Of a stretch of 12,696 nt of DNA, positions 6,212-12,642 are shown piece by piece. The DNA lies in NCBI GenBank assembly GCA_049318165.1, contig JBMOGW010000097.1, forward strand, positions 1 through 12,696. The letters are read 5' to 3'. Origin of the DNA: UBA668 sp049318165. Lineage in GTDB: Bacteria; Actinomycetota; Acidimicrobiia; Acidimicrobiales; Ilumatobacteraceae. The notes beneath the pieces are model-generated. The model made no database searches. It was not told the DNA's origin and saw only the letters and a list, made by a program, of their open reading frames with translations. Numbering within the stretch: position 1 is the stretch's first letter; every line of letters begins with the position of its first letter. The position numbers and the translations under genes are program-made.

Positions 6212-7285
6212 GTGTCCGCAGCCCCCGTCTCACCGGCTCCGGTGCCCGCCTCCGTGCGGCGCCTGGTGCAGGACATGCCGAAGGTGGAACTGCACCTGCA
6301 CCTGGACGGGTCGCTGAAGCCGATCGCTGCGATCGAACTGGCACAGCAGCACGGCATCGACGCGCCGCGCACCTACGACGAGATGTTCGACGTGCTCACC
6401 GCCCCGGTGCAGGCACCGTCGCAAGCCGACCTGCTGCGCGCCTTCGATCTGCCGCTGCGCATCCTGCAGTGGCCGGACGCGCTGGCGAGGGTGACTCGGG
6501 AGTTGGTGGAGGACAAGGCCGCCGACCGTGTGAAGTGCTTCGAGATCAAGTGGGCGCCGGCGCTGCACTGCGAGCAGGGCATGTCGGTCGACGACGTGAT
6601 CGAGGTGGTGGCCGATGCCGCGCGTGAGGCCGCGCAGCGCTGCGGCGTGGAGGCCAGGCTCTGCGTCGTCGGCTTCCGGGCCCACACGCCCGAACGCAAC
6701 GTCGAGGTGGCACGGGCCGCGGTGCGCTTCCGTGACCAGGGGGTCACCGGCTGGGATCTGGCCGGCTACGAGGCCGCGTACCCCGACCCGACGCCGCACG
6801 CCGAGTCGTTCCGGGTCGCGCGTGACGGTGGCCTCGGCACCACGGTGCACGTCGGCGAAGTGGTGGACGACGGCTCGCTGGTTCGCCGAGCGTTGACGTT
6901 GCATCCTGACCGCATCTCGCATGGTCCGTGGTCGATCGCCGCGCCCGACGTGATCGCGACCCTCATCGAGCGCGGCACGACACTCGACCTCTGCCCCACC
7001 AGCAACATGCAGGCCTCGACCGTGCCGACGCTCGCCGACCACCCGCTGCCGCAGCTGCTGCGCCTGGGTGTGCCGGTGACCATCAACACCGACGACGTCA
7101 CCATCTCCGACATCACGCTGTCGGAGGAATGGTTGAACTGCTACGCGCACCTCGGCATCACGCTGCCCGAGCTGTGGCGCTGCAACCTGCACGCGCTCGA
7201 CGTCGCGTTCATCGACGAGCCGACACGCACACGCCTGCGCGACGAGTTCCGCGCCTGGGCCGCGAACGTCCCCGAACTCCACTGA
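6212..7285 (+). CDS. add: Adenosine deaminase family protein
   Basis: Zinc aminohydrolase that deaminates adenosine/deoxyadenosine to (deoxy)inosine in purine salvage; it is cytosolic. With the GTG at 6212 it has 357 residues, normal length. All zinc and catalytic residues are visible: HLHLDGS with His28 and His30, TVHVGE with His213 and Glu216, RISHG with His237, and NTDD with Asp294/Asp295. CPTSN (about 261-265) and the ...HP...LGVPVTI stretch also fit. Variants from the classic enzyme are HVGE for HAGE, FEIKWAP where FEVRxAP is usual, and DDVTIS where many have DDP. The specificity could thus differ (adenine, N6-modified adenosine or aminofutalosine-type substrates). Start is uncertain: GTG 6212, GTG 6242 and ATG 6275 are all in frame and none has a good Shine-Dalgarno. 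Translation coupled to the membrane protein 8 nt upstream is likely. Confidence 0.92.
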   Translation: MSAAPVSPAPVPASVRRLVQDMPKVELHLHLDGSLKPIAAIELAQQHGIDAPRTYDEMFDVLTAPVQAPSQADLLRAFDLPLRILQWPDALARVTRELVEDKAADRVKCFEIKWAPALHCEQGMSVDDVIEVVADAAREAAQRCGVEARLCVVGFRAHTPERNVEVARAAVRFRDQGVTGWDLAGYEAAYPDPTPHAESFRVARDGGLGTTVHVGEVVDDGSLVRRALTLHPDRISHGPWSIAAPDVIATLIERGTTLDLCPTSNMQASTVPTLADHPLPQLLRLGVPVTINTDDVTISDITLSEEWLNCYAHLGITLPELWRCNLHALDVAFIDEPTRTRLRDEFRAWAANVPELH

Positions 7286-7294
7286 GCGGACCCT

Positions 7295-7346
7295 CCCACC
7301 GAACTGAAGTTCTGCAGATCCCTGGCCCACCGAACTTAAGTTCTGC
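7295..7346. repeat. Pair of 21-bp palindrome-centred direct repeats
   Basis: Copy 1 (7295-7315) and copy 2 (7326-7346) are identical except for one base (G versus T) at the centre. Each reads CCCACC, then GAACTGAAGTTC or GAACTTAAGTTC, then TGC. The core of copy 2 is a perfect 12-bp palindrome; copy 1 has 5-bp arms round GA. The start-to-start distance is 31 bp, about three helical turns, placing both on the same DNA face. They fill the gap between the converging deaminase and dehydrogenase genes. There is no T-run, so a standard intrinsic terminator is unlikely. Confidence 0.85.
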
Positions 7347-7355
7347 GGGAACGTC

Positions 7356-8498
7356 CTACGGGCGGATGAGGAACTTCTGGCCGGTCGCCTGCTGCGCGTA
7401 GACGGCGATGTTGGCCGGGTCGAGCACGCCGTCCAGGTCCACCTCGTGCGTGTAGTGACTGGCGAACGTGGTGGTCAGTTCGGCCACCACCCGCTCACGC
7501 AGGCGCAGCATGCCCTCCAGCCCCAGCTTGCCGAGGAACGGCGTCAGCAGCCAGCCACCGATGCCCCACGCCATGCCGAAGGTGCGCTGGAACTCGGTGG
7601 CGCCGCGGTCCAGGCCGCCGTAGATGTACACCTGCTTGTGCACGTCGCTGCCGTAGCGGTTGTAGGTGGTGGCGGACGCATTGATCGCCTGCTCCATGCA
7701 GGTGAGGATCTGGCCCACCAGCCGGCCTCCGCCGGTGGCGTCGAACGCCAGGGTCGCCTTGGTGTCGATCAGCGCGGCGGTCAGGTCGTCGAGGAACGTG
7801 GGTGCGCTCGAGTCGACGACGTGCGTGGCGCCCTGGCCGCGCAGGATCGCGGCCTGCTCGGGCCGGCGCACGATGCTCACCAGCGGCACGCCGTCGGCGA
7901 GGCAGATGCGGTTGAGCATCTGGCCGAGGTTGCTCGCGGCGGCCGTGTGCACCAGGCCGGTGTGGCCCTCCATGCGCATCGTCTCCACCATCCCGAGCGC
8001 GGTGAGCGGGTTGACGAAGCAGCTCGCGCCCTGCTGCGGAGTGGCGTCGTCGGGCAGCGCCATGCACATGAACGCGGCGACGTTGCGGTACTCGGCGTAG
8101 GTGGCGCCGCCCACCATCGCCACCCGGCGGCCGAGCAGCGCCTGCGCATCGGGGTTCGAGCCAGCGGCCACCACCACGCCGCAGCCCTCGTTGCCGACCG
8201 GCATCGACTCGCCGATGCGAGTGCGCAGTCCGGCGAGCACGTTGGCCGGGATCGGTGCCGTGGTGACGCCGTCGGCGCTCGCCGCCGCGCGCACGTCGGC
8301 CGCAGCCAGTAGCAGTCCCAGGTCGCTCGGGTTGATCGGTGCGGCCTCCATGCGCACCAGTACCTCATGGTCGGCGGGCACCGGCACGGGCACCTCGGCG
8401 ATCGACAGCTCCAGCTGCCCGGCGCCGTCCGCGGCCTCCGTCACGAGTGAGCGCAGTTGGCGCATGGAGGTGGGAAGTGGGGTGTCGGCGTGGCTCAT
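7356..8498 (-). CDS. Medium-chain dehydrogenase/quinone-oxidoreductase-like NAD(P)H-dependent oxidoreductase
   Basis: 380 residues of the MDR superfamily, soluble. The GroES-like part (about 30-150) has VRMEAAPINPSDLG (48-61) and GNEGCGVVVAAG (102-113). The Rossmann part has TAAASNLGQM (185-194), the variant dinucleotide-binding loop of quinone reductases, then GATHVVDSS and FDATGGG. Zinc ligands of alcohol dehydrogenases are lacking (GNEG replaces GHE), so it is a zinc-free reductase/dehydrogenase; substrates may be quinones, enones or enoyl thioesters. The segment between NPSD and GNEG is about 40 residues, longer than in typical quinone reductases, and marks a distinct subfamily. ATG 8498 is favoured because TACCAT lies 7 nt upstream, giving a leaderless mRNA; an in-frame ATG at 8465 is the alternative. 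It is a single-gene transcript that converges on the deaminase gene. Confidence 0.9.
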   Translation of the reverse strand: MSHADTPLPTSMRQLRSLVTEAADGAGQLELSIAEVPVPVPADHEVLVRMEAAPINPSDLGLLLAAADVRAAASADGVTTAPIPANVLAGLRTRIGESMPVGNEGCGVVVAAGSNPDAQALLGRRVAMVGGATYAEYRNVAAFMCMALPDDATPQQGASCFVNPLTALGMVETMRMEGHTGLVHTAAASNLGQMLNRICLADGVPLVSIVRRPEQAAILRGQGATHVVDSSAPTFLDDLTAALIDTKATLAFDATGGGRLVGQILTCMEQAINASATTYNRYGSDVHKQVYIYGGLDRGATEFQRTFGMAWGIGGWLLTPFLGKLGLEGMLRLRERVVAELTTTFASHYTHEVDLDGVLDPANIAVYAQQATGQKFLIRP

Positions 8499-8505
8499 GG
8501 ACGGG

Positions 8506-8511
8506 ATGGTA
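8506..8511 (-). promoter_or_regulatory. Leaderless promoter -10 (TACCAT) for the MDR gene
   Basis: TACCAT on the minus strand ends 7 nt before the ATG at 8498. This is the same geometry as the other two TANNNT sites in the window and supports that start without a Shine-Dalgarno. Confidence 0.5.
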
Positions 8512-8562
8512 GGCCGCCGGACGGACGCCGGGTTCGGCCTGGCCCGCCCGGCGCATCCTCGC

Positions 8563-8568
8563 TAGGGT
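8563..8568 (+). promoter_or_regulatory. Leaderless promoter -10 (TAGGGT) for the MoxR operon
   Basis: TAGGGT fits TANNNT and ends 6 nt before the ATG at 8575, predicting RNA start at the start codon. No Shine-Dalgarno is present. It is divergent from, and only about 50 bp away from, the TACCAT site of the dehydrogenase gene; no clear -35 is seen for either. Confidence 0.55.
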
Positions 8569-8574
8569 CGAACG

Positions 8575-9276
8575 ATGGCTCGGCGCATGCGGGTGATCGT
8601 GGTCGCTGCTGCGGTGGCGATGGTGGTGCTCGTGCTCGCGGCCTCGTCGGGCCGGTTCGACGTGTGGCGGACCCCGGTGCCCGACCTGGGCGTCCCGACG
8701 GAGGTCACCGATCCTCCGCAGGAGGTCGCGCCGCAGGAGCCCGCGCCGGAGGGTCGGCGCGAGTGGCCGCGATGGCTGGACACGGCGACCCGAGCGATCG
8801 CCGTCGTCGTGGCCGCCGCAGCGATCGCCTTCGCGCTCTCGTTGCTGCGGTTGCTGCGCGTGCCCTCGTTCGTGAGGTACTCGCGTCTGCGTCGCAAGGA
8901 AGCCGACGGCGAGGTGCTGCCGGAGTTCGACGATCGCAGCGTGGTGCTCGACGTCGCGTCCGCTCGCGCCGCCCTGGCGGGTGGCACGCCGCGCAATGCG
9001 ATCGTCGCCTGCTGGATGCAGCTCGAACGCGACGCAGCTGACGCCGGCCTGCCGCGCACGCCGTCCGAGACCCCCACCGAGTACGCCGAGCGCGTCATCG
9101 GTGCGTCGTCGGTGGACCGGGCGCCGATCGCCGAACTGGCTGCGCTCTACCGCGAGGCTCGCTTCTCGCGGCACGAGCTGAGCGACGACCACCGGCAGCG
9201 AGCACTGGTGGCGTTGGAACGGGTGGCCGTCGCATTGCAGCACGATGCCCGCGAGTCCGGGGCGGTGGGCGCATGA
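8575..9276 (+). CDS. DUF4129-domain membrane protein of the MoxR operon
   Basis: 233 residues. TM1 (6-24) and TM2 (73-93) flank an external Pro/Glu-rich segment (PTEVTDPPQEVAPQEPAPEG). The cytoplasmic C-terminal region (about 125-220) matches DUF4129: SARAALAGGTPRNAIVACWMQLE, then a TPSETPTEYAER segment, then LAALYREARFSRHELS and a final helix. DUF4129 is often fused to transglutaminase-like proteins (TgpA type) next to MoxR and DUF58 genes; here it stands alone, with no transglutaminase domain. It is the first gene of the operon. Its stop overlaps the next start as ATGA, indicating coupled translation. Its likely role is as a membrane partner of the MoxR ATPase; the substrate is unknown. Confidence 0.88.
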   Translation: MARRMRVIVVAAAVAMVVLVLAASSGRFDVWRTPVPDLGVPTEVTDPPQEVAPQEPAPEGRREWPRWLDTATRAIAVVVAAAAIAFALSLLRLLRVPSFVRYSRLRRKEADGEVLPEFDDRSVVLDVASARAALAGGTPRNAIVACWMQLERDAADAGLPRTPSETPTEYAERVIGASSVDRAPIAELAALYREARFSRHELSDDHRQRALVALERVAVALQHDARESGAVGA

Positions 9277-9740
9277 CGTGGCGTCGGGCCGCGAGTGTGC
9301 TGGTCGGATGGTTGCTGTTGGTGTTGCTGTTGGCGGTGAGCGACGCGCGTCCGGCGGTGTGGGTGCTCGGCGGCATCGTCGCGGCGATCGGCTCGGCCGT
9401 CTTCGTGCTGGTCGATCTGGCCGACTCGGTCGAAGAGGTGGAATGGACGCGGCGTGCGCGTCGCCAGTCGCCGGTGCGGAGCCCCGACGCTCGCGTCAGC
9501 TCGGTGCGGCGCAAGGCGCAGGGCTCGTGGTGGTCCGGCGCGTCCGACATCGGCACGACGCTCGTGGAACTCGTCGACGACCGGTTGCTCGCGCACCATC
9601 ACGTCGACCGCACCACCGACCCAACGGCCGCAACGGCGTTGCTCACTCCCGCACTGCGCGACCTGGTGGCGGCACCGCGACGTGCGTCGTTCTCGCCCCG
9701 CGACCTGCAGACCCTGCTGTCCGACATCGAAGCCCTGTGA
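9273..9740 (+). CDS. Small two-TM membrane protein in MoxR operon, unknown function
   Basis: 155 residues. Two adjacent helices (about 6-22 and 27-49) form a hairpin, leaving an acidic then basic cytoplasmic tail (LADSVEEVEWTRRARRQSP) and a soluble C-terminal part of about 100 residues. I recognise no family. The start ATG overlaps the DUF4129 stop (ATGA), so the gene is clearly part of the operon and translationally coupled. It is followed by a 14-nt gap to the MoxR gene. The tail segment LVELVDDRLLAHHHVDRTTDP and the closing FSPRDLQTLLSDIEAL look like a small helical domain. Conservation of this gene between DUF4129 and MoxR genes would show it is a true component. High coding confidence comes from the overlap and packing, not from homology. 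Confidence 0.82.
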   Translation: MTWRRAASVLVGWLLLVLLLAVSDARPAVWVLGGIVAAIGSAVFVLVDLADSVEEVEWTRRARRQSPVRSPDARVSSVRRKAQGSWWSGASDIGTTLVELVDDRLLAHHHVDRTTDPTAATALLTPALRDLVAAPRRASFSPRDLQTLLSDIEAL

Positions 9741-9742
9741 CC

Positions 9743-9749
9743 GAGAGGA
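9743..9749 (+). promoter_or_regulatory. Ribosome binding site of the moxR gene
   Basis: GAGAGGA with a 5-nt spacer to the ATG at 9755. This favours that start over an in-frame GTG at 9737 that overlaps the previous stop. Confidence 0.6.
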
Positions 9750-9754
9750 CCCCC

Positions 9755-10738
9755 ATGGCCGACACGCCATCGATCGACATCACCCGGACGGCCGCACTGG
9801 CCCGCGACGTGCTCGACGAGGTCGAGCGTGCCGTCGTCGGCAAGCGACCCGCGCTCACGTTGGTGCTGTGCGGCGTGCTGGCGGGCGGGCACGTGTTGTT
9901 GGAGGACCTGCCGGGCCTGGGCAAGACGCTCGCGGCACGGTCGTTCGCGCAGACGCTCGGGCTCGCGTTCACGCGCGCCCAGTTCACGCCCGACCTGTTG
10001 CCGGCCGACCTCACCGGCTCGTTCGTCTACGACCAACGGGTGAGCGAGTTCGTGTTCCGCAAGGGCCCGTTGTTCACGGGCCTGCTGCTGGCCGACGAGA
10101 TCAACCGCACCCCGCCGAAGACACAGGCGGCGCTGTTGGAAGCGATGCAGGAGCGGCAGATCACCGTGGAGGGCGAGACGTTCGCGTTGCCGGCTCCGTT
10201 CCACGTGCTGGCCACCGCCAACCCGGTCGAGTACGAGGGCACCTACCCGTTGCCGGAGGCACAGCTCGACCGGTTCCTGTTGCGCATCAGCTTCGGTTAC
10301 CCGACCCGTGACGAGGAGTTCGAGGTGCTCGAACGGCGAGTCGGCCGGCGTGAGGAAGCGCAGCAGCTGCGCGCCGTCGTCGATGCCACGACCTTGCTGG
10401 CCATGCAGGCGGCCGTCGAGACGGTCGACGTCGATCCGGACGTCAGCCGCTACTGCGTCGATCTCACCGTCGCGACCCGCCAGCACCCGCACGTGCAGAT
10501 CGGGGCCTCGCCACGCGGCGCCCTGGGCCTGCTGTTGTCCGCCCGCGCTCACGCGGTGATCGACGGCCGCGACTTCGTCACGCCCGAGGACGTGAAGGCC
10601 GTCGCCCACGCAGTGCTCCCGCACCGGCTGAGCATCAAGCCCGAGCTGTGGCTCACCAAGGCGTCGGGCACCTCGGTCACCACCGACGTGCTGGCCGCCG
10701 TGCCCACCCCCACCCCCGGCGGGGCTGCCCAGCCGTGA
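9755..10738 (+). CDS. moxR: MoxR-family AAA+ ATPase
   Basis: 327 residues, family length. MoxR ATPases act as chaperones that activate or insert cofactors into vWA-type and membrane partners. Seen are Walker A in LPGLGKT (about 52-58, Lys57), the pore/insert region FTRAQFTPDLLPADLTG, Walker B LLLADEIN (110-117) followed by RTPPKTQAALLEAMQE, sensor 1 ATANP (153-157), the EAQLDRF motif (168-174), and sensor 2 in ASPRGALGL (261-269, Arg264). The C-terminal lid helices run to about 305, then a Pro/Thr-rich tail. All ATPase residues are intact, so it should be active. It lies between the small membrane gene and the DUF58 gene, whose GTG start overlaps its stop (GTGA); DUF58 is its standard neighbour and probable client. 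Confidence 0.96.
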   Translation: MADTPSIDITRTAALARDVLDEVERAVVGKRPALTLVLCGVLAGGHVLLEDLPGLGKTLAARSFAQTLGLAFTRAQFTPDLLPADLTGSFVYDQRVSEFVFRKGPLFTGLLLADEINRTPPKTQAALLEAMQERQITVEGETFALPAPFHVLATANPVEYEGTYPLPEAQLDRFLLRISFGYPTRDEEFEVLERRVGRREEAQQLRAVVDATTLLAMQAAVETVDVDPDVSRYCVDLTVATRQHPHVQIGASPRGALGLLLSARAHAVIDGRDFVTPEDVKAVAHAVLPHRLSIKPELWLTKASGTSVTTDVLAAVPTPTPGGAAQP

Positions 10739-12039
10739 GGTTCGAGGATCGCTGGCGACCGACGGCGGCCCATGCGCGCGCCATGGTGGTGGGCCTGCTG
10801 CTGGCCGTCATCGCCGTGCTCGGGCGTCGCCCCGACCTGCTGGTGCTGGCGACGCCGTTCCTCGGTGCCGCGCTGTGGGCGGTGGTTCGCCGTCCCACCG
10901 AACTCCCCGGTGTCCGCCAGCGGATCGGGCACGCGACCGTGCGCGAGGGCGACACCACCGTGTGGCACGTGGCGGTCGACGACCCAGAAGGCCGGGTCGA
11001 CGACGTCGCGGTGCTGTTGGAGGCGCCGGACTGGATCGAGCGCAAGCCGCTCGACGGCCAGACGGTGGTGGCGCTGCACGAGGACGGCGACCGCGGCCTC
11101 GACGTGGTGGTGCGGTCGACCCGTTGGGGCCGCCGGCGCATGGGGCCCGCGCTCGTCGTGGCCACCAGCGCATGGGGCGGGTTCCGGTGGACGACGCGCA
11201 GCGAGTCGTACAGCGCCTCGCTGCTCACCCTTCCGCAGACGTCGTCGTTCGACGCGACGGCCCCGCCGGTGCACGTGCCGGGACTGATCGGCGTGAACCG
11301 GTCGCCACGTCCCGGCGCGGGCAGCGAGTTCGCCAGCATCCGCCCGTTCCAGCCGGGCGACCGGCTGCGGCGCATCCACTGGCCGACGTCGGTGCGCACC
11401 GGCGCGCTGCACGTCAGTGCCACGTGGGCCGACCACGACCGCCACGTGGTGCTGCTGGTCGACGCGGTCGACGACGTCGGCGAGAGCGGCGGCATCGACG
11501 GCCGAGCCTCGAGTCTCGACGTCGCCGTACGCGCCGCCGGTGCCATCGCCGAGCACTACGTGCACGCCGGAGACCGGGTGGCGCTGGTGATGATGGGCGC
11601 TCGTGGCGTGCAGCGCGTCCCGCCGGCGAGTGGGTCGCGGCATCTGCGCCGGCTGCTGGACGTGCTGTCCGACGCGACACCGGCCGGGTTGCAGCGCGAC
11701 GACGGCCGCGTGCCTCGTGGCCTCGGTGGTGGCGCGCTGGTGGTGATGCTCTCGCCGCTCACGTCCCCGCCGGCGATCCGGCGTGCGGCGGCGATCGCCG
11801 ACCAGGGCATCTCGCTGCTCGTCGTCGACTGTCTGCCGGACGACATCACCCGTCACGACCCCGACGACCCGTACATCGCGATCACCTGGCGCATCGAACT
11901 GCTCAAGCGTGACCGTGTGCTGCGCACCATGCGCGAGGCGGGCATCGCCGTCGTGCCGTGGCGCGGGCCGGGCAGCCTCGATGTGGTGCTGCGCGACCTG
12001 CAGCACCACTCCGGCACACGGCTGCGGAGGGCCCGATGA
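10735..12039 (+). CDS. DUF58 (vWA-like) membrane-associated protein
   Basis: 434 residues from the GTG at 10735, which overlaps the moxR stop as GTGA. This start is preferred over an upstream ATG inside moxR (10648). Two helices at about 14-30 and 33-52 anchor it. A beta-rich region (60-180) follows, then the DUF58 signature IRPFQPGDRLRRIHWP at about 202-217 with SVRTGALHV. After it comes a vWA-like fold beginning LLVDAVDD near 239. The MIDAS DxSxS is not kept (D-A-V-D-D), so metal binding as in true vWA domains is doubtful. Such proteins are the usual partners of MoxR ATPases in envelope-associated systems; the precise process is unknown. The 3' end overlaps the next gene as ATGA, completing a coupled chain. 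Confidence 0.92.
   Translation: MRFEDRWRPTAAHARAMVVGLLLAVIAVLGRRPDLLVLATPFLGAALWAVVRRPTELPGVRQRIGHATVREGDTTVWHVAVDDPEGRVDDVAVLLEAPDWIERKPLDGQTVVALHEDGDRGLDVVVRSTRWGRRRMGPALVVATSAWGGFRWTTRSESYSASLLTLPQTSSFDATAPPVHVPGLIGVNRSPRPGAGSEFASIRPFQPGDRLRRIHWPTSVRTGALHVSATWADHDRHVVLLVDAVDDVGESGGIDGRASSLDVAVRAAGAIAEHYVHAGDRVALVMMGARGVQRVPPASGSRHLRRLLDVLSDATPAGLQRDDGRVPRGLGGGALVVMLSPLTSPPAIRRAAAIADQGISLLVVDCLPDDITRHDPDDPYIAITWRIELLKRDRVLRTMREAGIAVVPWRGPGSLDVVLRDLQHHSGTRLRRAR
12026..12030 (+). promoter_or_regulatory. Ribosome binding site of the last operon gene
   Basis: GGAGG with a 5-nt spacer to the ATG at 12036; it sits inside the DUF58 3' end and fixes the start. Confidence 0.7.
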
Positions 12040-12641
12040 GCGAGCAGGCGCTGCAGGACTCGTGGTGGCTCCTCACCCGCGCTCGCGGCACGGGTCTGGT
12101 GCTGCGGCTCGCCGTGTTCGTCGCGTCGTTCGCCGCGCTGGTGTTCACCCGCGTCGCGTCCACGTCCACGCCCTTCCTCATCGAGGTGGCGGTGGTGCTG
12201 TGCGCACTGTGGTGCCTCGTGTCGCCCGACAGTCACGTCGGCATCTTCATCGCACTGTTCGTGGCGCTCGACTGGTTGATCGCGGTCGATGACGCGACGT
12301 CGCCGTGGGCGCTCGGTGTGGCGCTGTCGCTGCTCGTCGTCCACACCTCGCTCGCGGCCGCCAGCATCTCGGCGCCGGCTGCGTCGTGGTCGCGGGCGAT
12401 GCGGGTCCGGTGGTTGCGCCGGGCCGGCGTGATGGGTCTCGCCTGCGTCGCCGTGTGGCTGGCGGTCGTCGCGGTGAACGTCGGCGACATGGGGGCCAGC
12501 ACCTCACTGGTGGCGGCGGCGCTCGTGGTGCTCGCCGTCGGCGCACTGTGGGTGGCCGACGTGACGATCGACCGCCGCGCGACCGTCGGTCGAGGGTCTC
12601 GCGCACCCACGGGTGGCACGAAACCCTCGAGTCCGACCTGA
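12036..12641 (+). CDS. Six-TM membrane protein closing the MoxR operon, unknown function
   Basis: 201 residues. Hydrophobic helices fall at about 20-37, 46-62, 67-84, 91-110, 130-149 and 155-175, with a basic loop (SRAMRVRWLRRAG, 118-130) between helices 4 and 5 and a short Arg/Gly/Thr/Pro-rich C-terminal tail. No known family is recognised and there are no conserved charged residues within helices that would suggest a transporter. It is the fifth gene of the operon, with an ATGA overlap and its own Shine-Dalgarno, so it is probably made in step with DUF58 and could be the membrane platform for the complex. The stop codon lies a single base from the convergent tRNA-Ser gene, with no terminator between. 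Confidence 0.86.
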   Translation: MSEQALQDSWWLLTRARGTGLVLRLAVFVASFAALVFTRVASTSTPFLIEVAVVLCALWCLVSPDSHVGIFIALFVALDWLIAVDDATSPWALGVALSLLVVHTSLAAASISAPAASWSRAMRVRWLRRAGVMGLACVAVWLAVVAVNVGDMGASTSLVAAALVVLAVGALWVADVTIDRRATVGRGSRAPTGGTKPSSPT

Positions 12642-12642
12642 G

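Noticed and set aside
4722..6344. Minus-strand open frame of about 540 codons opposite the membrane protein
   Set aside because: The Asp/His/Arg/Gln-rich translation without domains is typical of antisense shadow frames; the plus strand has clear membrane helices and a promoter.
7295..7346. The paired repeats as a CRISPR array or an intrinsic terminator
   Set aside because: There are only two copies with a 10-nt gap, no cas genes, and no GC-rich stem followed by a T-run.
10549..12009. Minus-strand open frame opposite the DUF58 gene
   Set aside because: The composition is His/Arg-rich with no motif, and it overlaps a chain of coupled plus-strand genes.
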